A stretch of DNA of 35,195 nt from Minisyncoccota bacterium (GTDB taxonomy: Bacteria; Patescibacteriota; Microgenomatia; UBA1400; PJMF01). Positions within the stretch are counted from its first letter, which is position 1. Every line of letters begins with the position of its first letter. Below are positions 9,786 through 18,505 of this stretch, in pieces. The position numbers and the translations under genes were made by a program. The notes under the pieces were generated by a model. That model was not told where the DNA came from, searched no databases, and was given only the letters and a program-made list of their open reading frames with translations. Where the stretch lies: contig JAOUMD010000010.1 of assembly GCA_029881675.1 (NCBI GenBank), forward strand, positions 1 to 35,195. The letters are read 5' to 3'.

Positions 9786-10828
9786 CTTTGGCCGACTTGA
9801 CCAATCAAGCCATAAATAGGAGCAATAATAGCCATCATCATTCCACCTACTACAACTCCTACAAAAATAAGCATGATAGGTTCTAGTAATGCAGTAACTT
9901 TGTCTAATGATTTACTTACTGTATAGTCCATTTTTTCTGCGATATTTTTCATTGAGCTTTCAATACGGCCAGTTTTTTCTCCAACTTCAATAAGTTTAAT
10001 TGCCACACTAGGAAAGACATTTTTTTCTGTTTTTAAGACTTGTGAGAACTGTTTACCCTCTGATGTTTCTTTTAATGCTTTGTGAATTAATCTTTCAACT
10101 TTCCTCTTTATGATAACTTCTCTAGCTAGTTCCAAAGCATAAACAAAGGGAATCCCAGAAGATAAAAGTAGGTACATACTTCTTGAGAAACGAGTGACAT
10201 CAATTTCTTCCATCAAGCGGGAAATCATTGGTAGTGAGAATAATACTCCAAGGAAAATCTCTCTTTTTTGGTTATAAAGAAAAATCATTAAAATAATAAA
10301 TGCAACAAAACCAGCTGTTAGATATGGCCAATAAGAAAGTAGTGTTTCAGACATGAAAATGAGAACTTTTGTTGGTAAGGGAAGTTCAACTTTAAGTCTT
10401 GAGAAAACACTAGAAATTTTTGGGATAACTACAACCAACATGGTAAAAAGAACCATTACAAAAACGAACATAACAATGATTGGATAAGTTAGGGCTGTTT
10501 TAATTTTATCTGTAAACTCCATTTCTTTTTGGAGGTTTTTGCTTAAATCAACAAGAGTAGTCTCTAAGTTTCCAGCCTCCTCAGAAGCTTTAATTAAATT
10601 AACTGAGATAGAGTTAAAAACTCTAGGAAATTTGGCAAATGTTGTGTGAATGTGATGCCCAGCACTAAGGTCTTTAGTGAGTTGTTCTAAGATTTTTTTT
10701 TGGCCACCTTTGGCATCTTCAAGTAAAGTTTCAATAGCTTCATAGGTAGGAATACCTGCCTCAAGCATAGTTGCTATGTTGGTAATTAGAACAATTTTGT
10801 CGTTTCCAGATATACGTAGTTTATTCAT
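9782..10828 (-). CDS. pilC: type IV pilus inner membrane platform protein PilC (GspF family)
   Basis: Duplicated T2SSF architecture, three TM regions, LLEDAKGGQKKILEQLTKDLSAGHHIHTTFAKFPRVF... and C-terminal LEPIMLIFVGVVVGGMMMAIIAPIYGL. Confidence 0.93.
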   Translation of the reverse strand: MNKLRISGNDKIVLITNIATMLEAGIPTYEAIETLLEDAKGGQKKILEQLTKDLSAGHHIHTTFAKFPRVFNSISVNLIKASEEAGNLETTLVDLSKNLQKEMEFTDKIKTALTYPIIVMFVFVMVLFTMLVVVIPKISSVFSRLKVELPLPTKVLIFMSETLLSYWPYLTAGFVAFIILMIFLYNQKREIFLGVLFSLPMISRLMEEIDVTRFSRSMYLLLSSGIPFVYALELAREVIIKRKVERLIHKALKETSEGKQFSQVLKTEKNVFPSVAIKLIEVGEKTGRIESSMKNIAEKMDYTVSKSLDKVTALLEPIMLIFVGVVVGGMMMAIIAPIYGLIGQVGQR

Positions 10829-10838
10829 ATTGATTTAA

Positions 10839-12566
10839 TTACTCTACGGCTTTTGTAACTCTCAAGACTTCTTTTACAGTGGTTAATCCTTGAGAAATTT
10901 TGCTTAATCCATCTTCAAACATAGTAGTCATACCTTCTTCAATTGCTTGCTTGGTGATTGTTTCAGCAGTGGCTTTTTCAGAAACTAAATTTCTAATATC
11001 TTCACTAAGTTTAATAATTTCATAAACACCGACTCGTCCTGAGTATCCACTGTTATGACAGAATTTACATCCTTTGCCTTTGCTGATAATTAACTTGCTT
11101 TTTTTGGCTGATTTTGTTTTGGGCTTTCCTTCTTCAGTTGCAGCATTTACATCAAAGTATTTGCTAACTTTATCTTCAGGGAAGAATTTGAGGAGTTCTT
11201 CACGTGGGGTTTCAACGCCCATCTTACATTTGTCACAAATTTTTCTAACAAGTCTTTGGGCAATGATTAGGTTAACTGTTGAAGCTGCTAAGAAAGGTTC
11301 AACTTCCATATCAAACAGACGAGGTAGTGCTGTGGCGGCATCATTGGTGTGAAGGGTGGAGAATACTAAGTGACCAGTCAATGCCGCATTAACAGCAATG
11401 CTAGCAGTTTCATTATCACGGATTTCACCAACAAAAATACTATCAGGGTCCTGTCTCAAAATTGATCTCAACCCGTTTGCAAAAGTTAGATTTGTTTTTT
11501 CATTAACTTGAACTTGGTTAGCTCCTTGAATTTGGTATTCGATAGGATCTTCTATAGAAGTAATATTTACCTCTCTAGTATTGATGTGTTTAAGGATTGT
11601 ATATATTGTCGTTGTTTTTCCTGATCCAGTCGGACCAGTACAAACAATCATTCCATAAGAGCTTTTGAAAGCTTGAGTTACTTTAGTGAGATCTTTTTTA
11701 CTCATGCCCAAATCAGCTAAGGTAGAAAATTGTGCTTTTGATCTAAGTAAACGCATAACAACTTTTTCTCCGTAGGCGATAGGGAGAATAGAGATACGAA
11801 GATCCAGTCTTTCATCATCAACTTTTGTACTAATCTTTCCGTCTTGTGAAGATAAATGCTCATCAATTCTTAAACGAGACATGACTTTAATTCTTGTCAC
11901 AACACGGTCATGAAGCTCTTTAGAAAGAATTAAAATATCTCTCAAAATACCATCGACTCTAAAGCGAATTAAAAAATCTCTTTCTCTTGGCTCAATATGG
12001 ATATCAGAAGCACCTTCTCTTTGGGCAGTCTCTATTAGAAGATCGATCATTTTCTTGACGGGTGGATCATGAGCGGCTGTAGTAATAATTTGAGAACGGT
12101 CCTCACTCAGTAGATCTTTAAAAAGTTTTTGGTAGTCAGTTTTATAATGGATGAAAGCTTTTTCTAAATCTTTGGCTGTAGCATAATATGCTTCAACCTG
12201 AAGTCCTGTCTTGTGGGCGATCATCTTTAATAGATCAATATTGTCAGGATTGGAAATAGCGACTTTGAGAGTTTTTTCATCCTTATAAAAAACTAAAGAG
12301 CCAGTTCTATGAGCAATTCTTTCTGGAATTATAGCTAAAACGGGAGGAGATAGTTCAACTTTGGAAAGTTCTACAAAAGGAATTTTAAGACTTGTCGCAA
12401 CAAGTTTTCCTAGTTTAAGATCACTAATAACTTTTTTTCTAATTAAGGCTTCTTCTGTACTAATATTCTCTTGCTTTGCATAGGCAATAACTTGATTTAG
12501 TTCAGCCTCAGTAAGGAGTTTGGCTTGAAGAACGATAGTCTTGAGCTTTTCTTTGGGCAGATGCAT
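10839..12566 (-). CDS. pilB: type IV pilus assembly ATPase PilB (MshEN + GspE)
   Basis: GPTGSGKTTTIYT (Walker A), IEDPIEYQIQGANQVQVNEKTNLTFANGLRSILRQDPDSIFVGEIRD, LVFSTLHTNDAATALPRL, zinc CDKC...CKFC. Confidence 0.96.
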   Translation of the reverse strand: MHLPKEKLKTIVLQAKLLTEAELNQVIAYAKQENISTEEALIRKKVISDLKLGKLVATSLKIPFVELSKVELSPPVLAIIPERIAHRTGSLVFYKDEKTLKVAISNPDNIDLLKMIAHKTGLQVEAYYATAKDLEKAFIHYKTDYQKLFKDLLSEDRSQIITTAAHDPPVKKMIDLLIETAQREGASDIHIEPRERDFLIRFRVDGILRDILILSKELHDRVVTRIKVMSRLRIDEHLSSQDGKISTKVDDERLDLRISILPIAYGEKVVMRLLRSKAQFSTLADLGMSKKDLTKVTQAFKSSYGMIVCTGPTGSGKTTTIYTILKHINTREVNITSIEDPIEYQIQGANQVQVNEKTNLTFANGLRSILRQDPDSIFVGEIRDNETASIAVNAALTGHLVFSTLHTNDAATALPRLFDMEVEPFLAASTVNLIIAQRLVRKICDKCKMGVETPREELLKFFPEDKVSKYFDVNAATEEGKPKTKSAKKSKLIISKGKGCKFCHNSGYSGRVGVYEIIKLSEDIRNLVSEKATAETITKQAIEEGMTTMFEDGLSKISQGLTTVKEVLRVTKAVE

Positions 12567-12710
12567 ACATTACTATCATAGATAAATTTAAGGCAAGTAG
12601 GAAGGTCTAGTTATGTTGTTTTTTGATAAATAGAAAAAAAATATTAGTGATTGTAATGATTTAATAAATTAAGCAATAATTAATATCAATTTTAGAGTAA
12701 AATACCACTT

Positions 12711-13100
12711 ATGATTCGTATTAATTTATTTGTAGGATCCCGCTATCCAGTAAACCGTAAGATGATTAGGGAGAAGGCTCAAGAAGTCTTACTTGCCAAA
12801 GGAATTGATCATATTGAGATTGATATCTCCATTGTTGGTTCTAGAAAAATAAAGAAATTAAATGAATCAGAGTTAAAGCATGAAGGCACAACCGATGTCT
12901 TATCTTTTCCACAACATGAGAAAAATAAATTAGATGATTTTCCTTTGCCCGAGGGAATCCCACCTCATTTAGGTGATATTGTGATTAGTTTTCCAGAAGC
13001 AGTCAAAAATGCTAAAAAGTTTGGTAAGATGGTTGACCAACAGCTTTGTTTCTACTTAGAACATGGCATGATGCACCTACTTGGATACCACCATGATTAA
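12711..13100 (+). CDS. ybeY: endoribonuclease YbeY (rRNA maturation factor)
   Basis: TTDVLSFP, LGDIVISFPEA, HGMMHLLGYHH (HxxxHxxxxxH). Confidence 0.93.
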   Translation: MIRINLFVGSRYPVNRKMIREKAQEVLLAKGIDHIEIDISIVGSRKIKKLNESELKHEGTTDVLSFPQHEKNKLDDFPLPEGIPPHLGDIVISFPEAVKNAKKFGKMVDQQLCFYLEHGMMHLLGYHHD

Positions 13101-13182
13101 AAGGATTGAAGTATCCATATGGTGTATAATACCTGAGTAAAAAAAAGTCAAGATAATCATTAATTAGAAACCCCCTTAAATT

Positions 13183-14274
13183 ATGCCTAAAGTACCACAA
13201 GCTATTCTTAATGATATTGAAGAATTAGTTAAGAAAGCCAAATCTCGTGGTTTTGTAACTCAAGAAGAAGTTTTAGATGCCTTTGTAGAACCAGAACTCT
13301 ATATTAGTCTTTTAGATGACTTTTATGACAAAATTACTGTCATGGGTTCAGATATCTTTGAATCTGTTACCCAAGATAAAGAAGAAGATTTAGTCTCTGA
13401 TACATCCAGAGAACTTGAAGTTCTTTCTAGTCTTAAAGCGACCGGTAGTGCTGATCCTGTCAGAATGTACCTTAAAGAAATTGGTCGTATTCCTTTACTT
13501 ACCAGAGAAGAAGAAATTAGATTAGCTCAAAGAGCAGAAGGTGGTGATCTCAAAGCCAAAGAAAAACTTACTTCATCTAACTTAAGACTTGTTGTTTCCA
13601 TTGCTAAAAAATACATTGGACGTGGAATGACTTTCTTAGATCTTATCCAAGAAGGTAATAAAGGTCTTATCAGAGCGGTTGAGAAATATGACTGGACTAA
13701 AGGTTTTAAATTTTCAACTTATGCAACCTGGTGGATTAGACAAGCTATCACTAGAGCAATTGCTGATCAAGCTAGAACAATTCGTATTCCTGTTCACATG
13801 GTTGAAACAATCAACAAATTAATGAGAACAGCACGTAAGTTAATGCAAGAATTAGGTAGAGAACCTACCCCAGAAGAAATTGGTGAGATTATGGATCTTG
13901 ATCCAGATAAGGTTAGAGAGATTTTCAAAATTTCCCAAAATACTACTTCATTAGAGTCACCTGTTGGTGATGGTGAAGATGATTCTGTTCTTGGTGACTT
14001 TATCGCAGACGATAAGCAAACAACTCCTTATGATTCTACCTCTCAACATATGTTGACTGAGAACATTAGAGAAGTTCTTTCTGCTCTTTCAGACAGAGAA
14101 GCTAGAGTCCTTGAAATGAGATTTGGTCTTGAAGGTGGTAAACCTATGACACTTGAAGAAGTTGGTCGTAAGTTTGGTGTCACTAGAGAGAGAATTAGAC
14201 AAATTGAGGCAAAGGCATTACGCAAGTTAAGACATCCAAGTAAGAGAAAAAGACTTCAAGATTTCTTAGAATAA
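13183..14274 (+). CDS. rpoD: RNA polymerase primary sigma factor (sigma-70, RpoD/SigA)
   Basis: [75 protein letters not shown]-terminal [21 protein letters not shown]. Confidence 0.97.
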   Translation: MPKVPQAILNDIEELVKKAKSRGFVTQEEVLDAFVEPELYISLLDDFYDKITVMGSDIFESVTQDKEEDLVSDTSRELEVLSSLKATGSADPVRMYLKEIGRIPLLTREEEIRLAQRAEGGDLKAKEKLTSSNLRLVVSIAKKYIGRGMTFLDLIQEGNKGLIRAVEKYDWTKGFKFSTYATWWIRQAITRAIADQARTIRIPVHMVETINKLMRTARKLMQELGREPTPEEIGEIMDLDPDKVREIFKISQNTTSLESPVGDGEDDSVLGDFIADDKQTTPYDSTSQHMLTENIREVLSALSDREARVLEMRFGLEGGKPMTLEEVGRKFGVTRERIRQIEAKALRKLRHPSKRKRLQDFLE

Positions 14275-14313
14275 GTTTTACCTCAATAAGAACTAGAAAT
14301 TTAGGCAATTGAT

Positions 14314-14322
14314 TGTTATAAT
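14314..14322 (+). promoter_or_regulatory. extended -10 promoter element for tRNA-Asn
   Basis: TGTTATAAT, predicted TSS ~20 nt before the mature tRNA 5' end. Confidence 0.5.
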
Positions 14323-14347
14323 CAGAGTCTGTTCTTTATATATATAT

Positions 14348-14422
14348 TCTCCGATAGCTCAGCGGCAGAGCAGGAAGCTGTTAACTTCAAGGTCCTAGGT
14401 TCGAATCCTAGTCGGAGAGCCA
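14348..14422 (+). tRNA. tRNA-Asn (anticodon GTT), CCA encoded
   Basis: Acceptor TCTCCGA/TCGGAGA, D-stem GCTC/GAGC, anticodon loop CTGTTAA, T-arm CTAGG-TTCGAAT-CCTAG, discriminator G then CCA. Confidence 0.95.
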
Positions 14423-15907
14423 ATTAGAACTTGGTGCATATTTTAGCACTAAGTTAAACGGAAATTTAACCGTATATCGCAGTATTTCATCATCTAAAGT
14501 TACGTTCGAAAGTACTAAGTTTAACAAAGCTCTTTTTTCTAGTGGTTTAGAACGGGAGAAGATGTCAGCAGAGCGTGATCCAATTTCCACCAGATGCGAA
14601 GTCGTCATGTAGTATTCTTTATTGGCTAATTCTAACTTAGCAATTTGCTCTCTTAGATCGTGGATCTTATCTTCATTTTTTTTCTTTATTTCAAGAAAGT
14701 GTTCCATAGTAATATACCCATCTAATTGGTTGTCGTATGCAGTTGTTGTGCGAGTCTCAAATCTTTTTATTTCTCCGTTCAAATGATTAAGCTCTTTTTC
14801 AAAGAAAGAGTTTTTATCTTTGTGAGATTCTTTCAGGGAGCGGGTTATTTCTTCTAGTTTTTCTTTTGGTACTTTGAGGTTATCAAATATATTGAAGAAC
14901 TGTTCGTCTATTGTTGATTCTTTGACGCTTTTAACCTTCTCATGTTTTTTGTGATAGTTGGTGCAATGATAATAAACATGGTGATTATATTTACCACTTT
15001 TTAATTTTCTTTTTTTACGCTCTGGTGTGATTCTACAACCACACTTATAGCAAGTAATTAAACCTCGGTACGCAAACTCTAAGCCAGCGTATTTGAAGGG
15101 TTGTGTTCTTTGATTTCTTTTATTTAGAAGATCTTGGGCTTTTTGAAAAGTCTCATTGTTAATGAATAGTTCGTAATTATGTGAGTATTCTTTGTCTCCA
15201 TGCTCAATGATTCCAATATAAAATTTTTTGGTAAGAATAAAGTGAACCATACTCTTAGATTTGTTGATGTTAAATTTCTTTTTTAGTTTATTGGAAATGT
15301 TGAGGATTGAGTAGTTCTCACTTACGTACCAATCAAAGATTTGTTTTACTACGAGGGAGTTAAACTTATCAGGAACTATCCACTTTTTCTTGCTCTCTAA
15401 GGTGACATTTTTATACCCAAAGGGAGCCATGCCTGGCAACTCACCGTTGTCTAATTTTCTTTTACGCGAGATGCGCTCATCATCTTTAAGCCTGTTTATG
15501 GTTTGTTTTGCTAAAAAAACTTTTAAGTCCCAGTCTTGAATATCTCTCCCAGTGGATTCTTTTGTGATTATGAGTCTGTCATTAACAAAATGGATTTGCT
15601 TATCATATTCTAGTCTCAGGTTATCTAAATCAACAGCATCTCTAAAGTTTCTAGTAATGCGATCTACTCTGTAGGTGATAATTGCAGCAATTTTTTTATT
15701 TTTTCTAACATAATCAATCATTTCATTGAACTTTTTTCTTATTTTTCTATCAGCACTTTCTTGAAAAACGAACTCGTCTTTTTCATCAACTGTAAAACCT
15801 TTTTTTCCAGCATATTTTCTTAAAGCAGGGAGCTGTATTTCTTTTAGTGATAGCCCTTCTTCTTCCTGACGTTTAGTAGAGACGCGGGCTAATATGACTG
15901 CCTTCAT
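14408..15907 (-). CDS. large serine recombinase / site-specific integrase
   Basis: ILARVSTKRQEEEGLSLKEIQ (catalytic Ser), YRVDRITRNFRD, recombinase domain GMAPFGYKNV, zinc ribbon CYKCGCRITPER...YYHCTNYH, coiled coil. Its stop codon lies within tRNA-Asn. Confidence 0.95.
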   Translation of the reverse strand: MKAVILARVSTKRQEEEGLSLKEIQLPALRKYAGKKGFTVDEKDEFVFQESADRKIRKKFNEMIDYVRKNKKIAAIITYRVDRITRNFRDAVDLDNLRLEYDKQIHFVNDRLIITKESTGRDIQDWDLKVFLAKQTINRLKDDERISRKRKLDNGELPGMAPFGYKNVTLESKKKWIVPDKFNSLVVKQIFDWYVSENYSILNISNKLKKKFNINKSKSMVHFILTKKFYIGIIEHGDKEYSHNYELFINNETFQKAQDLLNKRNQRTQPFKYAGLEFAYRGLITCYKCGCRITPERKKRKLKSGKYNHHVYYHCTNYHKKHEKVKSVKESTIDEQFFNIFDNLKVPKEKLEEITRSLKESHKDKNSFFEKELNHLNGEIKRFETRTTTAYDNQLDGYITMEHFLEIKKKNEDKIHDLREQIAKLELANKEYYMTTSHLVEIGSRSADIFSRSKPLEKRALLNLVLSNVTLDDEILRYTVKFPFNLVLKYAPSSNWLSD

Positions 15908-16095
15908 GCTTTTCGCCCTTCTTTTTTTACTTTTGATTTTGTGATGAATTCTTCCAGAGTTTCTTTACTAATTCTGTATTGTTTGCCAAATTTATAAGCT
16001 GGGAGTTTACCGTTTTTTGCCCATCTAAAAATGGTCATGTAGCTCATCTTTAGAAGATCAGCGACTTCATACAGAGTATAAAATTTATCATTCAT
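15904..16095 (-). CDS. excisionase-like helix-turn-helix DNA-binding protein (candidate recombination directionality factor)
   Basis: FYTLYEVADLLKMSYMTIFRWAKNGKLPAYKFGKQYRISKETLEEFI, HTH_17-like; 4-nt overlap with the recombinase start. Confidence 0.9.
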   Translation of the reverse strand: MNDKFYTLYEVADLLKMSYMTIFRWAKNGKLPAYKFGKQYRISKETLEEFITKSKVKKEGRKA

Positions 16096-16140
16096 ATTTA
16101 ACTTTATTTTACATTAATTAACATATTTAGACAACAATCA

Positions 16141-17253
16141 CTAAATATCAAATACCTGAATAGGTCTAAATCTTTCAGTTTCTGAAATAATTTTATTTAT
16201 TAGCAGTTCTTTTTTTTGGTTTACAACGGACTCAGATTTGTTCTTGAATGAGTACCATGCACTTGACCCAGCTGGAAATACTATCTCTCTTGCAGTTCTA
16301 AGATCATGTTCATTGACTATGTTTTGGAAACCGAGGTATTGAAGAAGGAAGCTAGGTTTTAGTTCAGGATTGCTTCTGGCTAATGATAATAGTTGGTCAG
16401 AAAATGGCTTATCATCTTTTTTAGTAAAAATTATTTTTTCTTTTATCTCGTTGAGAGTAAGCAAGCATATTAATTTAGCAACTTTAGTTGAAAATAAATT
16501 GCCAAACGTTGGTTCAATATCCTGATTAATTTTTTTAAGAACAGTACGGATTCTTTTTCGATTATTTAACCGAATTTCCACCCTCAGTACCTCAAAAGGA
16601 GGGCTTTTTCTTTGTTTGAGCTTAACTGTATGAAAAAAATCACGCTGAGGAGCTTTGTCATTGTCAACGCTTTTCTTTGGGCTGATATTTGCTTTTGCTA
16701 GATCTTTCATCTTGTCATAAAAAATTATTTCAAAAGTGTTGGTGCGGTAGCTAAGACTATGACCTTCGTTTCTGTAATCTGCTTGATTTGCATCAAAAAC
16801 TTTACTGATGTTTGCTCTTCTAATTTCATCCATATAGGTGAAAGGAAATGAATAATCAGTTAAGACAAAATTTTTCCCATAATCAATTTTTGAAACAAGA
16901 GAGGTTGAAAGCTGTTCTAGCTCAATCTTCACTCCCATTTCTAGCAATGTGTCTTGGAGCCTATGAAGCACCTTGATAAAATCATCTTCGGAGACTTCAT
17001 CAAGATTGTTGCCAAACATGAGCTTAGGAATTGAAAATTTGATATATAGGGTTCTTTGTATGCCCATAGGTCTAACGTGCTTATAGAGTGTTAGGTTGGG
17101 TCTATATTCTCCTTCTATTTGTTTGTAGTTTTGTACTGATCTTTGATATTGCTTGAAAGAAGCAAGCACAAATTTTGCATTAGGAGTAAATTTTTCAGGA
17201 TCAATAATTTGGAAGTCAGGATAGTTAATCACTAACACTATGGTATCTATCAT
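16141..17253 (-). CDS. phage/plasmid replication initiator, filamentous phage gpII/X-like
   Basis: MIDTIVLVI start, SLVSKIDYGKNF, FEIIFYDKMKDL, LRVEIRLNNRKRIRTVLKK arranged as in gpII (M13: MIDMLVLRL..., ISRIDATFS, RFEARIETRYLK). Confidence 0.65.
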   Translation of the reverse strand: MIDTIVLVINYPDFQIIDPEKFTPNAKFVLASFKQYQRSVQNYKQIEGEYRPNLTLYKHVRPMGIQRTLYIKFSIPKLMFGNNLDEVSEDDFIKVLHRLQDTLLEMGVKIELEQLSTSLVSKIDYGKNFVLTDYSFPFTYMDEIRRANISKVFDANQADYRNEGHSLSYRTNTFEIIFYDKMKDLAKANISPKKSVDNDKAPQRDFFHTVKLKQRKSPPFEVLRVEIRLNNRKRIRTVLKKINQDIEPTFGNLFSTKVAKLICLLTLNEIKEKIIFTKKDDKPFSDQLLSLARSNPELKPSFLLQYLGFQNIVNEHDLRTAREIVFPAGSSAWYSFKNKSESVVNQKKELLINKIISETERFRPIQVFDI

Positions 17254-17515
17254 TGTTATTGCTCATTACTTTTTCGTACTTATTTATAATCACTTGTTCT
17301 AATTCTTGGCTTTTGTCTCTATTGATTGGGTGATAAATGTTGATTGATGTGTTTGCCAATTTTTTCGTGGGGAAGGTGAGTCTGTAGCCACCTTCAAGCT
17401 TGGTATAAATACCAATTGATCCAAGGTAAAGCCACTCATCAATTACGCAGCTGGCAAAGGCAATTAAGCCATTATTGGGTTTAACTGGAGTAATTTCTAC
17501 TTCGTTAATTATCAT
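17225..17515 (-). CDS. SpoVG family protein
   Basis: ITPVKPNNGLIAFASCVIDEWLYLGSIGIYTKLEGGYRLTFPTK...INIYHPINRDKSQELEQVIINKYEK matches the SpoVG pattern (LRAFASI..D..F.V..I.I..G..GLFV.MP.K......HPI....R..IE..VL..Y). Confidence 0.85.
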   Translation of the reverse strand: MIINEVEITPVKPNNGLIAFASCVIDEWLYLGSIGIYTKLEGGYRLTFPTKKLANTSINIYHPINRDKSQELEQVIINKYEKVMSNNNDRYHSVSD

Positions 17516-17720
17516 GACTTCTTTCTGGGTAATACTTATCTCGATACTCTAAATCTTCTTTCTTTAGTCGTTGATCTATTTGAGAAAGTAATTCAAAGAA
17601 GGTAATGAGGTTATTTAATTCGTCTTTTTGGGAGAGGGGATTTTCTGTAGAAGAACAGTCAGCATCATTTGGATGTGAAGAATGTTGTTCGCTAGTAGTC
17701 GCTACGTTTTGTGTAAGCAT
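17505..17720 (-). CDS. hypothetical small protein, first gene of the replication operon
   Basis: 71 aa, overlaps spoVG-like start by 11 nt; no recognised domain. Confidence 0.5.
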   Translation of the reverse strand: MLTQNVATTSEQHSSHPNDADCSSTENPLSQKDELNNLITFFELLSQIDQRLKKEDLEYRDKYYPERSHDN

Positions 17721-17755
17721 TGCACCAAGATTTCGTTACTTGTCTTCTTGGTGTA
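17721..17755. repeat. inverted repeat TGCACCAAGA-N15-TCTTGGTGTA directly abutting a start codon
   Basis: Arms 17721-17730 and 17746-17755, 9/10 pairing plus one G.T. Confidence 0.7.
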
Positions 17756-17763
17756 TCAAAAAA

Positions 17764-17802
17764 AGCCACTAAGAAGAGAATAATTCTCAATCTTATTTGG
17801 CT
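17764..17802. repeat. long interrupted hairpin, candidate origin/cruciform
   Basis: AGCCA-c-TAAGA-a-GAGAAT-a-ATTCTC-aa-TCTTA-tt-TGGCT (17764-17802): 16 paired positions with small bulges. Confidence 0.75.
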
Positions 17803-17940
17803 TCTTTATGTCTTATTATGGCTAATTCGCCCGCTCGACTTCTTTAATCCCAACTGAGTAATATAAATATATCACTGCAAAATAGATTGGTAAATAGGCA
17901 AAAAACGTGTATTTTGTTACACAAATATCAGATGCACATA

Positions 17941-17952
17941 AGAAAATTTTCT
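17941..17952. repeat. perfect 12-bp palindrome AGAAAATTTTCT
   Basis: Read directly, ends at the stop of the minus-strand CDS 17952-18344. Confidence 0.6.
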
Positions 17953-18344
17953 CATTCCTCCCGACTCCTCATTAGAGTTAGAGCGTCAGCCAACAACTCA
18001 GGAGAAATGTTTGAAAAGTTGTTTTGACTGCTATCTACTAGTGGTTCTTTCTCTCTCATTCCATGACTTGCTTTGAGTAAAAACATGGAGAATCTAGTGT
18101 TGTAGTTACCTTGAAGACCATTGGTGATAAGTAGCTCTCTCTGTGCATCTCTGAGATTATCCATAGTCTGCGAAAAATCAGGATATAGCTTCTCCCAGTC
18201 ATAAAGAGTCCTAGTTCCCAGCTTTAGTTTGGCAGAAAGACCCTCAATTGTTGGAAAAACACCCTCTTTTAGACACTTGTTTGTGTAAGTAGTTGCAGCA
18301 GGGGGGATTTTGGGGCTATATTTAGTTGGTCGTCCTCTTTTCAT
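17952..18344 (-). CDS. phage terminase small subunit/DNA-packaging-like protein (HTH)
   Basis: MKRGRPTKYSP...LGTRTLYDWEKLYPDFSQTMDNLRDAQRELLITNGLQGNYNTRFSMFLLKASHGMREKE. Confidence 0.65.
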   Translation of the reverse strand: MKRGRPTKYSPKIPPAATTYTNKCLKEGVFPTIEGLSAKLKLGTRTLYDWEKLYPDFSQTMDNLRDAQRELLITNGLQGNYNTRFSMFLLKASHGMREKEPLVDSSQNNFSNISPELLADALTLMRSREE

Positions 18345-18392
18345 ACTCTAAGTATAGTTACTCAAGACGGGATTTGTGTCTTTTTGTAGGCA

Positions 18393-18405
18393 TGTAATCA
18401 TTACA
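18393..18405. promoter_or_regulatory. operator-like palindrome in the divergent intergenic region
   Basis: TGTAAT-C-ATTACA between the divergent starts of the terminase-like gene (18344-) and hsdR (18506+). Confidence 0.45.
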
Positions 18406-18505
18406 CAAGAGCTATTTAGCTATCTTTCTAATCAAAAGTGGTCAACTATACTCTATAATGAGGGTAAGTTTTAATAATTAAAGATGTAAAGAAGTAGTAA
18501 ACATA

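Noticed and set aside
14408-18344. Complete inovirus or tailed prophage
   Set aside because: No Zot/pI ATPase, coat-like small TM protein series, large terminase, portal or capsid found; only replication and integration modules plus an orphan TerS-like gene.
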